Of a stretch of DNA of 21,935 nucleotides, positions 10,029-19,900 are shown piece after piece. The notes below the pieces were generated by a model. That model was not told the origin of the DNA, made no database searches, and saw only the letters and a list, made by a program, of their open reading frames with translations. The stretch is from NCBI GenBank assembly GCA_032358255.1, contig JAULBX010029478.1, positions 1 to 21,935 on the forward strand, read 5' to 3'. Made by a program: the position numbers and the translations under genes. Origin of the DNA: Heterotrichella gracilis (taxonomy: Eukaryota > Sar > Xanthophyceae > Tribonematales > Xanthonemataceae). Position 1 is the first letter of the stretch. Each line of letters begins with the position of its first letter.

Positions 10029-10266
10029 TTTGAACGCGCCGAGTATTGGTGAAGGTGAAGGCGGATTTGTTGTCAGTGGAGTTGTGTCAGGCTGTGTAGG
10101 GTTTGCGAAGGGTTGCCTAGGTTCTCCCTAGGGTTTGCTTAGGGTTCCTCTAGGGTGTGACCATGCTGCGCGCACTGTGGGCAGCGCCCATGGCCTCCAG
10201 GGTCCCGGCTGGGAAGGTTGCCGACTGCGCAGTGTGGTGTGTGTGTGTGGGTTGTGGTCTCAATAA

Positions 10267-10363
10267 GCGCTATTCCACTGCCTAAGTGGGTGTGCCGGTG
10301 TGGGGTTTGTGTGTTATGACCTCATGGAGTGCTTTTCCACTGCCTAGGTGGGTGCGCCTGTGC
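10267..10363. repeat. Diverged tandem duplication, about 62-bp period
   Basis: TTCCACTGCCTAAGTGGGTG (from about 10273) recurs as TTCCACTGCCTAGGTGGGTG (from about 10335), with similarity extending on both sides. It shows that the local duplication seen at gene junctions also occurs in intergenic DNA. Confidence 0.7.
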
Positions 10364-12208
10364 GTCTGTATCACCGCTGGTGGCGCTGCTGCGATGAGAG
10401 GCAGCATGGCCGCAGTGTGCCAGGCAGCTATATTGTGAGTCACGTGCAGCTCTGTTTATTGCACACACTGAATGGCACCTGTACAGCAAGGTGACTGCGT
10501 GACCTGCAATGAGGGGAAGGGAGTGGGTGAAATATGGGTAATGGCAGGTCTGTTGATGCCGGTAGGCGTTGTCCTTTGAATAGGGTGTCGGCCAAGGCAA
10601 GGGGCTGGTATGACTAATAAAGTGGCCAGTCTGAAACCAGAGAGGCACACACTCTGTGTAGCAGCGCAAGCCGGCTAAGCAGGGCTGGAACTGCAGAGAC
10701 TGGGTATGAAGTCATGGAGGTTGGCGATTCGTTCCACAGGGTTTGATATAGGGTGGGCAGGGGCGGGGGGCTGCAGGTTGATGAGGGTGGGCAATGGGGC
10801 ACTTTGTTGACCCCCAGAAGGCGCAGTTGCGACATCTCCTGCTGTGTGTCGGCTTTGTATGGGCAACGTGCAGGTGGCCTCACTAGCATGACGGTTCACA
10901 CACACGGTGGCGCGGCAAAGCACATGGCGTGCGGCCATCGTAGGCACGTTCCTGCTGGCTGCTTCCCCAGTGCAGAATGGTCTGGACAGAAGTGGACAAA
11001 CCGATGCCCAAAAGACGCAGCCGTAACAGTAAACACCGAGGTAACTGAGGTACAGGCATGATTTCGGGGGCCGCGGCTCGCACCATAAGTCATGAGGGGT
11101 CGAGGCACTGGTGGTGCATGCGTTTCGAACACAGGGGCCCCAGATATCGTCCTAATGCTGCCACCTGTATGGAGCATCGCCCCACGGCCAACTTCGGTAC
11201 GTAACGACAGCAGCTACTAAGCACATTTTGTGGGTTGTGCGCCGTTCAGGCGCGCAGGGTGTGCGAACTGGGTTTGAAACGCTCGCCCACACCGAGACAC
11301 ATGCGGCTCCCACTGCATAGTCAAAACACCGGGACCGGCTGCATAACTCGTGCCTCTTCCCTTCCAATACCAAGGTTTGAAGCAGGTGAAAGAGTGCTTA
11401 CCCTAATCCTGTGAGTCTTGTCGGCCGCTCCCGAACCAGCGGCTGCCTGGCCTGCAGGTGTCTGGCATCCGCCCCACAAGCCAAGCACCGGACCCCCCTG
11501 CGCGCATATATATGCGGCGCGAGAACGCAGGGATTGCCCGGGGCGATGGGGCGCGTGTGCACTGAAATAGCAGCCTAAAACGTGGGTGCGGTGGGGTTAA
11601 AAGCATGGGAACATGCGCCAGGCCATTGAGTAGGGGCAAGTGTGGCGCAGTGCGCGGACAGCCCTGGTCTGACGAGCGCTGAAAACTGCAGTGCAGAAAG
11701 GGGTTGCAGAGGGGAGGGGAAAGCAAGTGGCCCTTGGCAACGTTATGCAGTACTAGTAAAGCCAAGCGCGGCCTTCAACATCCAGTTCAGTAGGTAAAGT
11801 GGCGCCAGGTGGCTTGAGTGGTTCTGCCTGTTGCTGTATTCATCCATATGTGGGGGCCAGGCACACGAAACTTCAATGTAGCTTTATCCTGTGCAGAAGA
11901 GGTATCAACGTGACGTGTGGGAACCACGAGCTATTTGTTTGTAGATCGTCCCTGTAAGCATCTGTCCCGTTCGTCCGGCGGAATAGGTCGTGTGCTTGGC
12001 AATAGGCTCGCCGCTGGGTCACATGTGGGTGGCCATTCCCATACATGGCGGGGTTGGGAGGAGCAAGAAGGCACCCCACAGGACCTTCAAGTTAGCTATC
12101 ACAAGAAACATACTCTCGCGGAGGTACAGGGCGTGACTCGCGGGATAGGCAGCGAGAAGGTGAGGGGTGTGTATGCATGCATTGGAGCAGATGCATGCAT
12201 GCATCAAG

Positions 12209-12237
12209 TTGGCCCCTTATATCTATATAAGGGCCAA
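12209..12237. repeat. Near-perfect palindrome beside an ATGCATGC run
   Basis: TTGGCCCCTTATAT faces ATATAAGGGCCAA with one base missing on the right arm, around a very short centre. A run of ATGCATGCATGCAT lies just upstream at 12191-12204. It could extrude as a cruciform or act as a palindromic binding site; nothing around it identifies a function. Confidence 0.6.
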
Positions 12238-12664
12238 CGCGCCACCCATATCGAGCGCACTCTAGAGATATCTTGTGTGTATAGAAATGCCGTTGCCATA
12301 GTTGTTTGGCGTTCATGGGGACGTGTGCACTCCTATGGCATTAATGCGTGACAACGGTGAGACCTAGCGACTGGGTCAGCTGAAGCTAGGGGTGTCTCAA
12401 AGTCGAGGCCTATACACTGCTAACCTGGTTCATTTCTTTCACGCACTAAGAGAAAACAGCCAGACTACTGGGTACCCTTGCACAGCTCGTGCCATACTTG
12501 TGTTTAGCAGGCCTGCACATGACTGTGTAAGACTGCCAGTTCCTAGACATGCGGCCCTAGCTGTTTCAACAGACCTTGCTGCCCTGTAGGATTTTGTTCA
12601 GCGGCTGGGGTGTTGGTCAAGGTGACCTTTTGTGTCTGGCACCGCTGGGCGTCTTCAAGGCGCG

Positions 12665-15600
12665 ATGAGAAGGGCTTTGTTGCTGTTACTGGTGCTGGTG
12701 CTATCCCTGGGAAACCCGACAGATGCAGCTACCAAGAAGAAAAAATCGGCAAAGCCGCTGACAGGTGGGGTGAAGGAACCACATCGGCCCTTCAGAGTTC
12801 CATGGGTGGGGTGCATCCAAGTTATATTGAGGGCCCACCCAACACCCAACATAATAGACACGTTCACCAAACCCTTGTTATGAGTCCCACACGTGCAATC
12901 CTGAACCCTAAATCCTGCCCAACCTTGCTGTAGGTCCCACACCTGCTACCCTAAATCCTAAACCCTGAGCCCTGCCACACCCTTGCTGTAGGCCTTGCTC
13001 CTGCTACCCCGAAGCCCTAAACCCTGTAAAACCTTGCTGCAGGTCCCTCACCTGCTACCCTCAACCCTTAACCCTAAGCCCTGCCAAACCCTTGCTTGTA
13101 GGTCCCACCCCTGCCACCCTGGCTGAGCGCGACCTCATCAAGCAAAAGGTGTCGGCACTCAGCATTGTCAAGGTGGGTGCAGCACAGGCATGCCAGAGGG
13201 ACGGCTCTTGTACGCTGCTGGATCTGCCTCTTTTACAGGGGAGTTCAGGGTTAATGCCAATGCTCTGCTGCCCGTGCCTTCATGCATCACTTCCCAAGTG
13301 ATCTTACCTCCTAAGGGACAAAATCAGTAATGTGATGCATCCTCCCCTTTTGATGGTATGGTTTTGGCCTTATGATTGTGCCATTTCCCCCTTGCAGAAC
13401 AGTGGGCAGTACCATGAGGACACTGGGGCCAGGCACTGCAAGGGGGATGTGCTGGCCTATGTCACACCCTGGTGAGGGTTTGGCAATGACCTAGGGATTG
13501 GCAATGACCTAGGGTTTGCCAATGACCTAGGGTTTGCCAAATGACCTAGTGCACGACACATCCCACCTTACTGTAGTCACATGTTGTTCCAGCAGTACAG
13601 CCAGATTAGCAGTCAGTCCCTGGGATGCCTTGCGACAACCAGCCCTGTCCTGGCACCGCTCATACCATCTCTGCACCAGCGGTGTCGACGCAGCAAATGC
13701 ACGTAATGCTAGGTCAGCCCGACCCGTCTCACCAAGTATGTATATCATCACGCTTTCAGAACCAGTTACGAAAGGCTGCCGAGGCAGTGCTCTGCTGGTG
13801 CCACGCCCCCCTTCCAAAATGCAAGCTGTACCCTCTGGACGCTCAAAACCCTACTCCCTCCCCTGCAGGAATTCCAAGGGCTAAACCCTAAACCCTAAAC
13901 AGTTGCCAAGGTGTTCCGCTGCAAGCTCACCCCCTTGGCCCCCATGTGGTACCAGCTCAAACCCCAATTCCCTCTCCTGTTATCATAAACCCCTCCCTTA
14001 ATTCCCTCCCCTGCAGGAACTCCAAGGGGTATGACGTTGCCAAGCTTTTCCGCTGCAAGCTCACCCACGTGGCCCCCGTGTGGTACCAGCTCAAACCCCA
14101 ATTCCCTCCCCTTTTATCATGATTCCCTCCCTTAATTCCCTCCCCTGCAGGAACTCCAAGGGGTATGACGTTGCCAAGCTGTTCCGCTGCAAGCTCACCC
14201 ACGTGGCCCCCGTGTGGTACCAGCGCAAACCCCAATTTCCTCCCCAATTACCCTAATTCCCTTCCCTCCAGGAATTCCAAGGGATATGATGTTGCCAAGC
14301 TGTTCCGATGCAAGCTCACCCACGTGGCCCCTGTGTGGTATCAGCTCAAGGCCACAGGGGGGGTGCTGCACCTGGAGGGGGGGCACGACGTTGACAAGGG
14401 GTGGATGCAGGCGCTGAGGGAGCCGTGTGGGGGGCAGGTGAGGGAAATTAGTTTAATATTTGCAACCAGGGATTTGAACTGGTACCGCTCGCATGCTTGA
14501 TCTGGCTTTGACCGGACAAAACTAGTTCCAAAATTTACGATCATGTGTGACTTTGCAGTACGTGGGGGGGTGACTCATGTAGTGATACATCATCTGGTGG
14601 TGGTTGACTCGCATCCGCTGCCTGTTCAATATGCTCAGGAATGTACACCGCATGATCACCAAGTACAGGTGTGTGCCCCCCCCCAGAACGCGTCCTCCCT
14701 GCGCATCACCCCCCGCGTGCTATTTGAGCTCAAACCCCTTGACATGGAGGAGCTGTTCAGGGGGGGGCAGGACGTGGTGGACGTGCTGGTGAAGGAGGCG
14801 CTGCGCCAGGGGTTTGATGGATGGGTGAGTGAGGAGGGGAGGGAGGAGGGCAGCCGCCAGCGGGTGACTGTGTTGAGCTTGCAGCATTGATTATGTCACA
14901 TAACTTATGTTGCATGCGCCATGTTTCATGTGTTTTGACACGTCCGAGGATGTATCCGTTATTTCCAAAGCCTTGGGGTTGCTTTATCATTACGGTAAAT
15001 CAATGGGAATAAAATCAGCATTGAGTTTTAAGGATGTAAATAAATCGCTTTACATCTTTTTACACATTTTGTTCCTGGCATTACTGAATGTAGGTTCTTG
15101 AAGGCTGGTCTACGTGGGATATGTATGGACTGGTACGCCAGGCAGACAGCAGGGCGGACCTGGTGGCCTGGTTGACTCGCCTGGCGCAAGGGGTGCACGC
15201 GCATGCAAGGGGGCGAGGAGGGGAGGAGGGGGCCAAACTGGTGCGGCTGGCTTTGCTTTTCCTGTCTCAAGCACACGTGTACATGCCACCACCAGCCACA
15301 CAGCCCCAGATGGTGGTCAACTCACAAACCCAGTTTGTGGTCAAGCACAATCCCAGATGATGGTTACGCACAATCCCAGATGATGGTCAACTCATCATCC
15401 CCTCCCTCCCACCACCCCTCAACCAAAACCACCAGCCACCACCCCACTTTGATAAACGCTGACGCCTAATTGCTAAACAAAAACCCTACCCTGTAAATGC
15501 CAACCCTAAACCTCCACACCCCATCTCCTGCCCAGGAGCTGATCCTGGCAGTCCCCCCTGCCATCCCCTCCAACTATGGCCCCCGCTTCTCCCACCAAGA

Positions 15601-16301
15601 TTTCTCCGATCTGAGCCCCCACCTGGATGGCTTCAGCGTGATGACCTACGATGCATCAAATCCAGAGGTGCCGGGGCCTAATGCGCCGCTGCATTGGGTC
15701 AAGGGCAATCTGGAGGCATTGCTGCCTGAAGAGGAGGCAAGGTGAGGAGGCGAAGAGGGGGCCTTTATATGGTGTGCACAGTTGTGTCGATCTTGTCAAA
15801 GTTGATTTTCACTGTACACGTGTTGTCAGAAAGGATGAAGGCATCTGCAACTCGTAAAATGCAAGTTCCAATGAAAAAAACCCTTTCCTGACATTGCGCC
15901 CCAATTCATTGCCGGCTGTAATATTCAAATTCACAAGTATCAATTTACAACCCAATATATTGTGGTGACTCTTCTCTCTCTACCCCAGGGATGCCAACAC
16001 CGCTGCAAAAGTCCTGACGGGCCTCAACTTCTACGGGAACGATTTCGTGCTGCGGGGAGGCGGCCCCATCTTTGCACCCACCTACCTCCACCTCCTGAAA
16101 ACCCACAAACCCAAAATGATCTGGGACGCCTCCGCCAAGGAGCACGTGTTTGAGTACTCAGAAAACGGGGCGCTGCATCGGGTATACTTCCCCACCTTGG
16201 CGTCAATTGAGGCCAGGCTGAGGGCAGCGGAGGAGTATGGCACGGGGATCAGCATCTGGGAAGTTGGCCAGGGATTGGACTACTTTTATGACCTGCTATA
16301 A
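12665..16301 (+). CDS. CHID1: Gene D: chitinase domain-containing protein 1 (GH18, SI-CLP type)
   Basis: Eight exons in consistent phase: 12665-12764, 13102-13172, 13398-13471, 14272-14437, 14687-14824, 15094-15276, 15536-15741 and 15989-16301 (TAA). They total 1251 nt, 416 aa, close to the animal CHID1 length. The start is the first ATG before a signal peptide (MRRALLLLLVLVLSLG), followed by a lysine cluster. Family landmarks in order: YVTPWNSKGYDV (78-89), HDVDKGWM, RITPRVLFE, FDGWVLEGW (180-188), ILAVPPAIP, DGFSVMTYD (275-283), GPNAPLHW, GLNFYGNDF, and the C-terminal WEVGQGLDYFYDLL. The GH18 active-site motif DxxDxDxE is degenerate: VLEGW replaces the central acidic residues, as I recall for animal CHID1, so it is more likely a carbohydrate-binding lumenal lectin than an active chitinase. 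Introns 1 and 3 carry tandem copies of the following exon start. The last intron donor is GTGAGG at 15742. Confidence 0.92.
12878..13125 (+). repeat. Tandem array of the exon 2 acceptor of gene D (four to five copies)
   Basis: The unit is CCTTGCTGTAG|GTCCCAC followed by CCTGCTACCCT and a degenerate CCCTAAA tract. Acceptor-like AGs are followed by exon-like starts at 12934, 12992, 13043 and 13102, spaced 58, 51 and 59 bp; a weaker copy without AG begins near 12886. Only the last copy continues into open coding sequence (ACCCTGGCTGAGCGC). Confidence 0.85.
13479..13552 (+). repeat. 18-bp minisatellite, four units, just after the exon 3 donor of gene D
   Basis: Units close to TTGGCAATGACCTAGGGT repeat four times with an 18-bp period, starting 8 bp after the GTGAGG donor. 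The third and fourth units carry GCC for GGC. CTAGGGTTT inside the unit resembles a telomere heptamer. Confidence 0.85.
13857..14350 (+). repeat. Four tandem copies of the start of gene D exon 4
   Basis: Copies begin right after CTGCAG or CTCCAG at 13869, 14017, 14151 and 14272. Each has the pyrimidine-rich acceptor (TTCCCTCCCCTGCAG) plus about 75 bp of exon 4 up to TGGTACCAGCTC. The last copy (14272) is the exon that stays open. Copies 2 and 3 encode the same residues as the exon (NSKGYDVAKLFRC onward), then run into stops after about 11-14 more codons. Copy 1 is interrupted by about 20 bases of CCCTAAA repeat (13881-13900) exactly where GGTATGAC should be. Spacings are 148, 134 and 121 bp, so the copies are not in one frame. 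Confidence 0.92.
15308..15401 (+). repeat. 23-24-bp minisatellite, four units, after the exon 6 donor of gene D
   Basis: Units close to AGATGATGGTCAACTCA plus AATCCC start at 15308, 15332, 15355 and 15378. The array lies in the intron after exon 6, whose donor is CAC|GTGTAC at 15277. The remainder of the intron is C-rich. Confidence 0.85.
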
Positions 16302-16931
16302 ACCATGACCTCATGAACTCATGCTTAAAAAAACAGTGATAGCCACAAGGCTGCACAATGTGTCATCGTGGCATTGCCATTTCATGTAGTGCCACCCTGC
16401 AGCGCACACGCTTGGCGCGGCAATTGATGACAATTGTGACTTGGCGAGGTAATAGTGGCGGCTGGAAATGCCTTTTACTGTGATTGTAGCTGTTCAGGGG
16501 TGTGGACACTGTCATGCATCTGATGATTCATATAGTCTGCCACTATTTGGTGGCGCCGCCAGCGCTCAGCGTGTAAGAAAAGAAAGGGACGGAAAAAATA
16601 GCCAGATCAGCTAGTACGAGTATTAGCAGACTGTGAACCAGTTCACATTATCAGGATTGTTAGTAAGTAGCGTCTGATGAGCACACTCTTGCTTTGCAGC
16701 CACATTCAAAACGAAAGAAGCCAGATTCGCACTCGTCACAGCTCGGGCTACAGGCCGCGCAAGCTGTCATTGAAAAATGCCATGAGACATTGCCAAGCAG
16801 CACATCGCCTTTATCATCACCTGCAACCCTCAAACCCTTAACCCCCTAAACCCCACACCCCTCATTACGCATGACTCAATAATTTACACCGCTGCTAAAA
16901 TCACCACAACCCTATACCAAACCCTCTTAGC
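16302..16931. other. Intergenic region between convergent genes D and E
   Basis: It holds the 3' ends of D (+) and E (-). No gene, tRNA or clear polyadenylation signal was recognised. Degenerate telomere-like motifs (CCCTCAAACCCTTAACCCCCTAAACCCC) lie near 16826-16855. Confidence 0.5.
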
Positions 16932-19900
16932 CTACCACTTTTGTGCCGGCAGCATCTCCCCCGCCACCACCACCAGCTTGCCCCCCGTCACCCGCGCCTT
17001 GAAATAGGCCTTTCCCCCCATCACCCCCCTGCTGCGGATGATCTCAGCCAGGTCTCGGGCATCCTGTGTGTCCAGGGGTAGCGTGGTGTACAGTTGGCGC
17101 TCCTTGTCGTAGCACAGCATGGGCTCCTGGAGGGAGGCCTCGTAGGCGTGCATGTTCTGGACGACCTGGAAAGGGAGCCTTTCTTAGAAACAGAAACAAC
17201 TGTTCACACGTTAATAAGATGATGATTTAATATTTTACCTTTCATGAAAATGCACTTAAAATTTGTATAAACAGATTGCCAGAGGATGGCCTAGCGTCAC
17301 TTGAATAAAGCACAGGGTGACCTGTAAATAACAGCCCAAGTGAGATCTCTCCGTGGATTGCACATTCGCTCAGCCTTAAAACTTGGAGATGGCTGCCTGG
17401 TGTTGAGCTTCCAGCCCGGGCAAGCATTGTGCTCCTTGCTTTTATTGGCACAGCCATGACGTTGTCAAGTCCTTCAGTCATGACAGTGCCCGACAGGACC
17501 GCCTCTGTTGGGCGGCTTCCCCATCACCAATGACATAGGTGAACCTCAGCACTGCATGCGGAACCCTTCAGCGGCTGGGGCCACACATGGCAGCGCCCCA
17601 TCAACATCTCCCTGGATCTACTCAAATCTAAGGTGGATGCCTGGATCTAAGGCGAGCACCTGGGTCTAAGATGATTGATCAATTGCCTCCATTAAACAAT
17701 CTAAGCAATTGCCCGGATTTAAGGTGATGACGTGGACTGAAGGTGATTACCTGGATCTTGACTGTGACTGCAATTGAACCCTAAACCCTAAACCCTAAAC
17801 CCTGGACCCTAAACCCCCACCTGGATCTTGACTGTGACGGCCTTCCCTCCCTCAACACTGGTGGATGGCTGCTGGCTCTGAGGCACGCCAACCAGGGCCT
17901 CAAGCAGCGGCTCCTCCCACACCTACTTCTCCGCCATGCGTGATGTTTCAAACCCTGCCATGTAGCCGTCTGACGCCATGTTGAGGCGCAGCACGTGGCC
18001 TGACCCGGCCTCCCGGCTCTGTTACGGCACAAGCAGCAAAGTGTTATCTATGACGCATGTAGCATGCATGCAACAGGTAGGGTTCTCCATGATTTTGCCT
18101 GGGTATCCACAAAACATCCCAGGTTGCTACTCATACCGAGGAACAGTACTTAATTCGAATGCACATGAAACGGAGCATATGTTGTTTGGCAGCATGCACT
18201 GTACGCCCCCCACCTTTTTGCACTCCCCCTTGTGCTGTGGCCAATGAGCCTTTTGGCAGGAGGAGGAGCAGTAGAAAACCTGCGAGGGGGGAAAGGAGGT
18301 TCCACATGCACCATTACCCTAGGGACCCTTGTGGACCAGATGCAACATGACCATGACCATTCTTGGTGCAGCCTTATCCTGTCAAAATAATTGCTTCATG
18401 CATTCCTGTCATGCATATCAAAATGTGGGTATCGGGGAGGTGTATGGCACCGAGTTAAAACCGCGTCCACACCTTGCCAACTCCACAAAGCCCGCCTGAG
18501 ATGTAAAGTTGGCTCAAAGTAAAAAAGATCTGAAGCCACGTCAGATCACTGTCAAGCGCAGCCAACGAGACCACAGCAACAGACCTTGTGTTCAACCACC
18601 TTCATGCACCCGGTGCACCGTTGGGCTTCAAACCCACCAGAGTTTATAAGCAAGAGAGACACCACCAAGACTCCAACCAAAATACTTCCAATGCGCACCA
18701 AAACCCTAGCAGCACAAGGACCCTAACCTTCACCCACCAGCATGCACCCGGTGCACCGCTTGAGCTTGCCCACTTTGCCGCACTGCGCACACGCAAGCCT
18801 GTCGGGGTCTGTCGGGGGCAGCTGGTGGGAGGGGTGCAGCTTGCGATCCAGCAGCGCCAGCACATCGGGGTAATGCTTGGCAAATTGCGCGGGGGTGTCG
18901 CCGACATCGTCTGGGATGGAGGGGTCGGCGCCGTGCCTGGGAAAGAGGAGGGCATGTGAGTGTGTCGTGTGGCACCTTGTACATGAATGCATAAGGGCTT
19001 CATGTGGTGCCATGTGATTGGGTTCAGCCTGCGATTCAGCAGCGCCAACACATGGGGGTAATGCAGGGCAAAGTGGGAGGGGGTGTCGCCGACATCGTCT
19101 GGGATGGAGGGGTCGGGAAAGAGGAGGGCATGTGAGTGTGCGTGTGGCGCTTTGTGTCATGACCACATGCATTTGGGCTCCATGTGGTGCCATGCGAGGA
19201 AGCATGGGATTGTCCATGTAATGTGGTCTCTAGGTGGGAGCTATAACCCTAACCCCCCAGCAAGTCGCCTGGCAATAATCCACGTGGCTCTGAATGGCCA
19301 TGGAGGCATAAGTGTGGAATCATATTGCACTGATCTGACCTAACCTGAACCCGCGCCTAGGGTTTTCTTACTCTAGCAGCAGCTCCACCAGCTTTGCAGT
19401 GGGGGTAGCAGCTGCCTCGTGCAGGGCTGTGCGGCCCATGCGGTTGCGCAGGTTAGGGTTTGCGCCGGCCTTGAGCAAAACCCTAGCCAGCTTGATGTCC
19501 TGGCCACGGCAGGCGTGCATGAGGGGGGTGAAGCCAGAGGCGTCATTTGGATCGAGACCCTGCGGTGGGGAGAATATACTACGTTTAGGTTTGCAATTTT
19601 GGGAGTACGGTATCCACAAAGGTTGTGCACGGCATCCATAGGTCGCGCCTGCAGATGGGGGTATGTCCTGCGGTCGGGGACACCCTATACATCAGTAATA
19701 ATCCGCCAGCAAAAAAAACTGAACGTCGAGGTTTTGATCTACACGCTTGGGCAGGGTATACCACAGCCGTCTTAGACGATGCACCTGTGATGAAGCGACC
19801 AGCGTACTCGGGATGTTGCACATGCATCTGAATAGGGTTTTGGGAAAGGCAGCTGTTCCTCCAGAACCGATGCACGCACTATTACCCCCTACAACATTTT

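Larger units (their letters stand above)
10029..12664. other. Long divergent intergenic region between genes C and D
   Basis: It must hold both promoters, but no TATA box or named motif can be assigned. Open frames here match no family I know. A short minus-strand run (TQQEMSQLRLLGVNK, near 10818-10862) looks coding-like but is isolated. Degenerate CCTAGGGTTT motifs occur near 10120-10155. One local tandem duplication and one near-palindrome are listed separately. No tRNA was recognised. Confidence 0.45.

Noticed and set aside
11220..11380. GTTTGAAACGC motif suggestive of a tRNA T-arm
   Set aside because: No pairing stem around the loop and no cloverleaf on either strand.
11403..11765. 120-aa open frame on the minus strand in the C-D intergenic region
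   Set aside because: No domain, no splice partner, and Arg/Pro-rich composition typical of random GC-rich DNA.
14461..14510. Possible tRNA remnant on the minus strand (TTCAAATCC in a T-loop-like context)
   Set aside because: The T-stem would need a 9-base loop, and no acceptor, D or anticodon arms could be drawn. It lies in an intron of gene D.
14543..14686. Open frame running into gene D exon 5 from upstream (starting MCDFAVRGG)
   Set aside because: The exon 4 donor at 14438 and the acceptor before 14687 join in phase and match CHID1 continuity (GGQ to NASSLRITPR). The upstream part is intron that happens to be open.
17779..17803. A real chromosome end
   Set aside because: The CCCTAAA tracts are only two to four units long, occur in both orientations and lie between exons, so they are interstitial.
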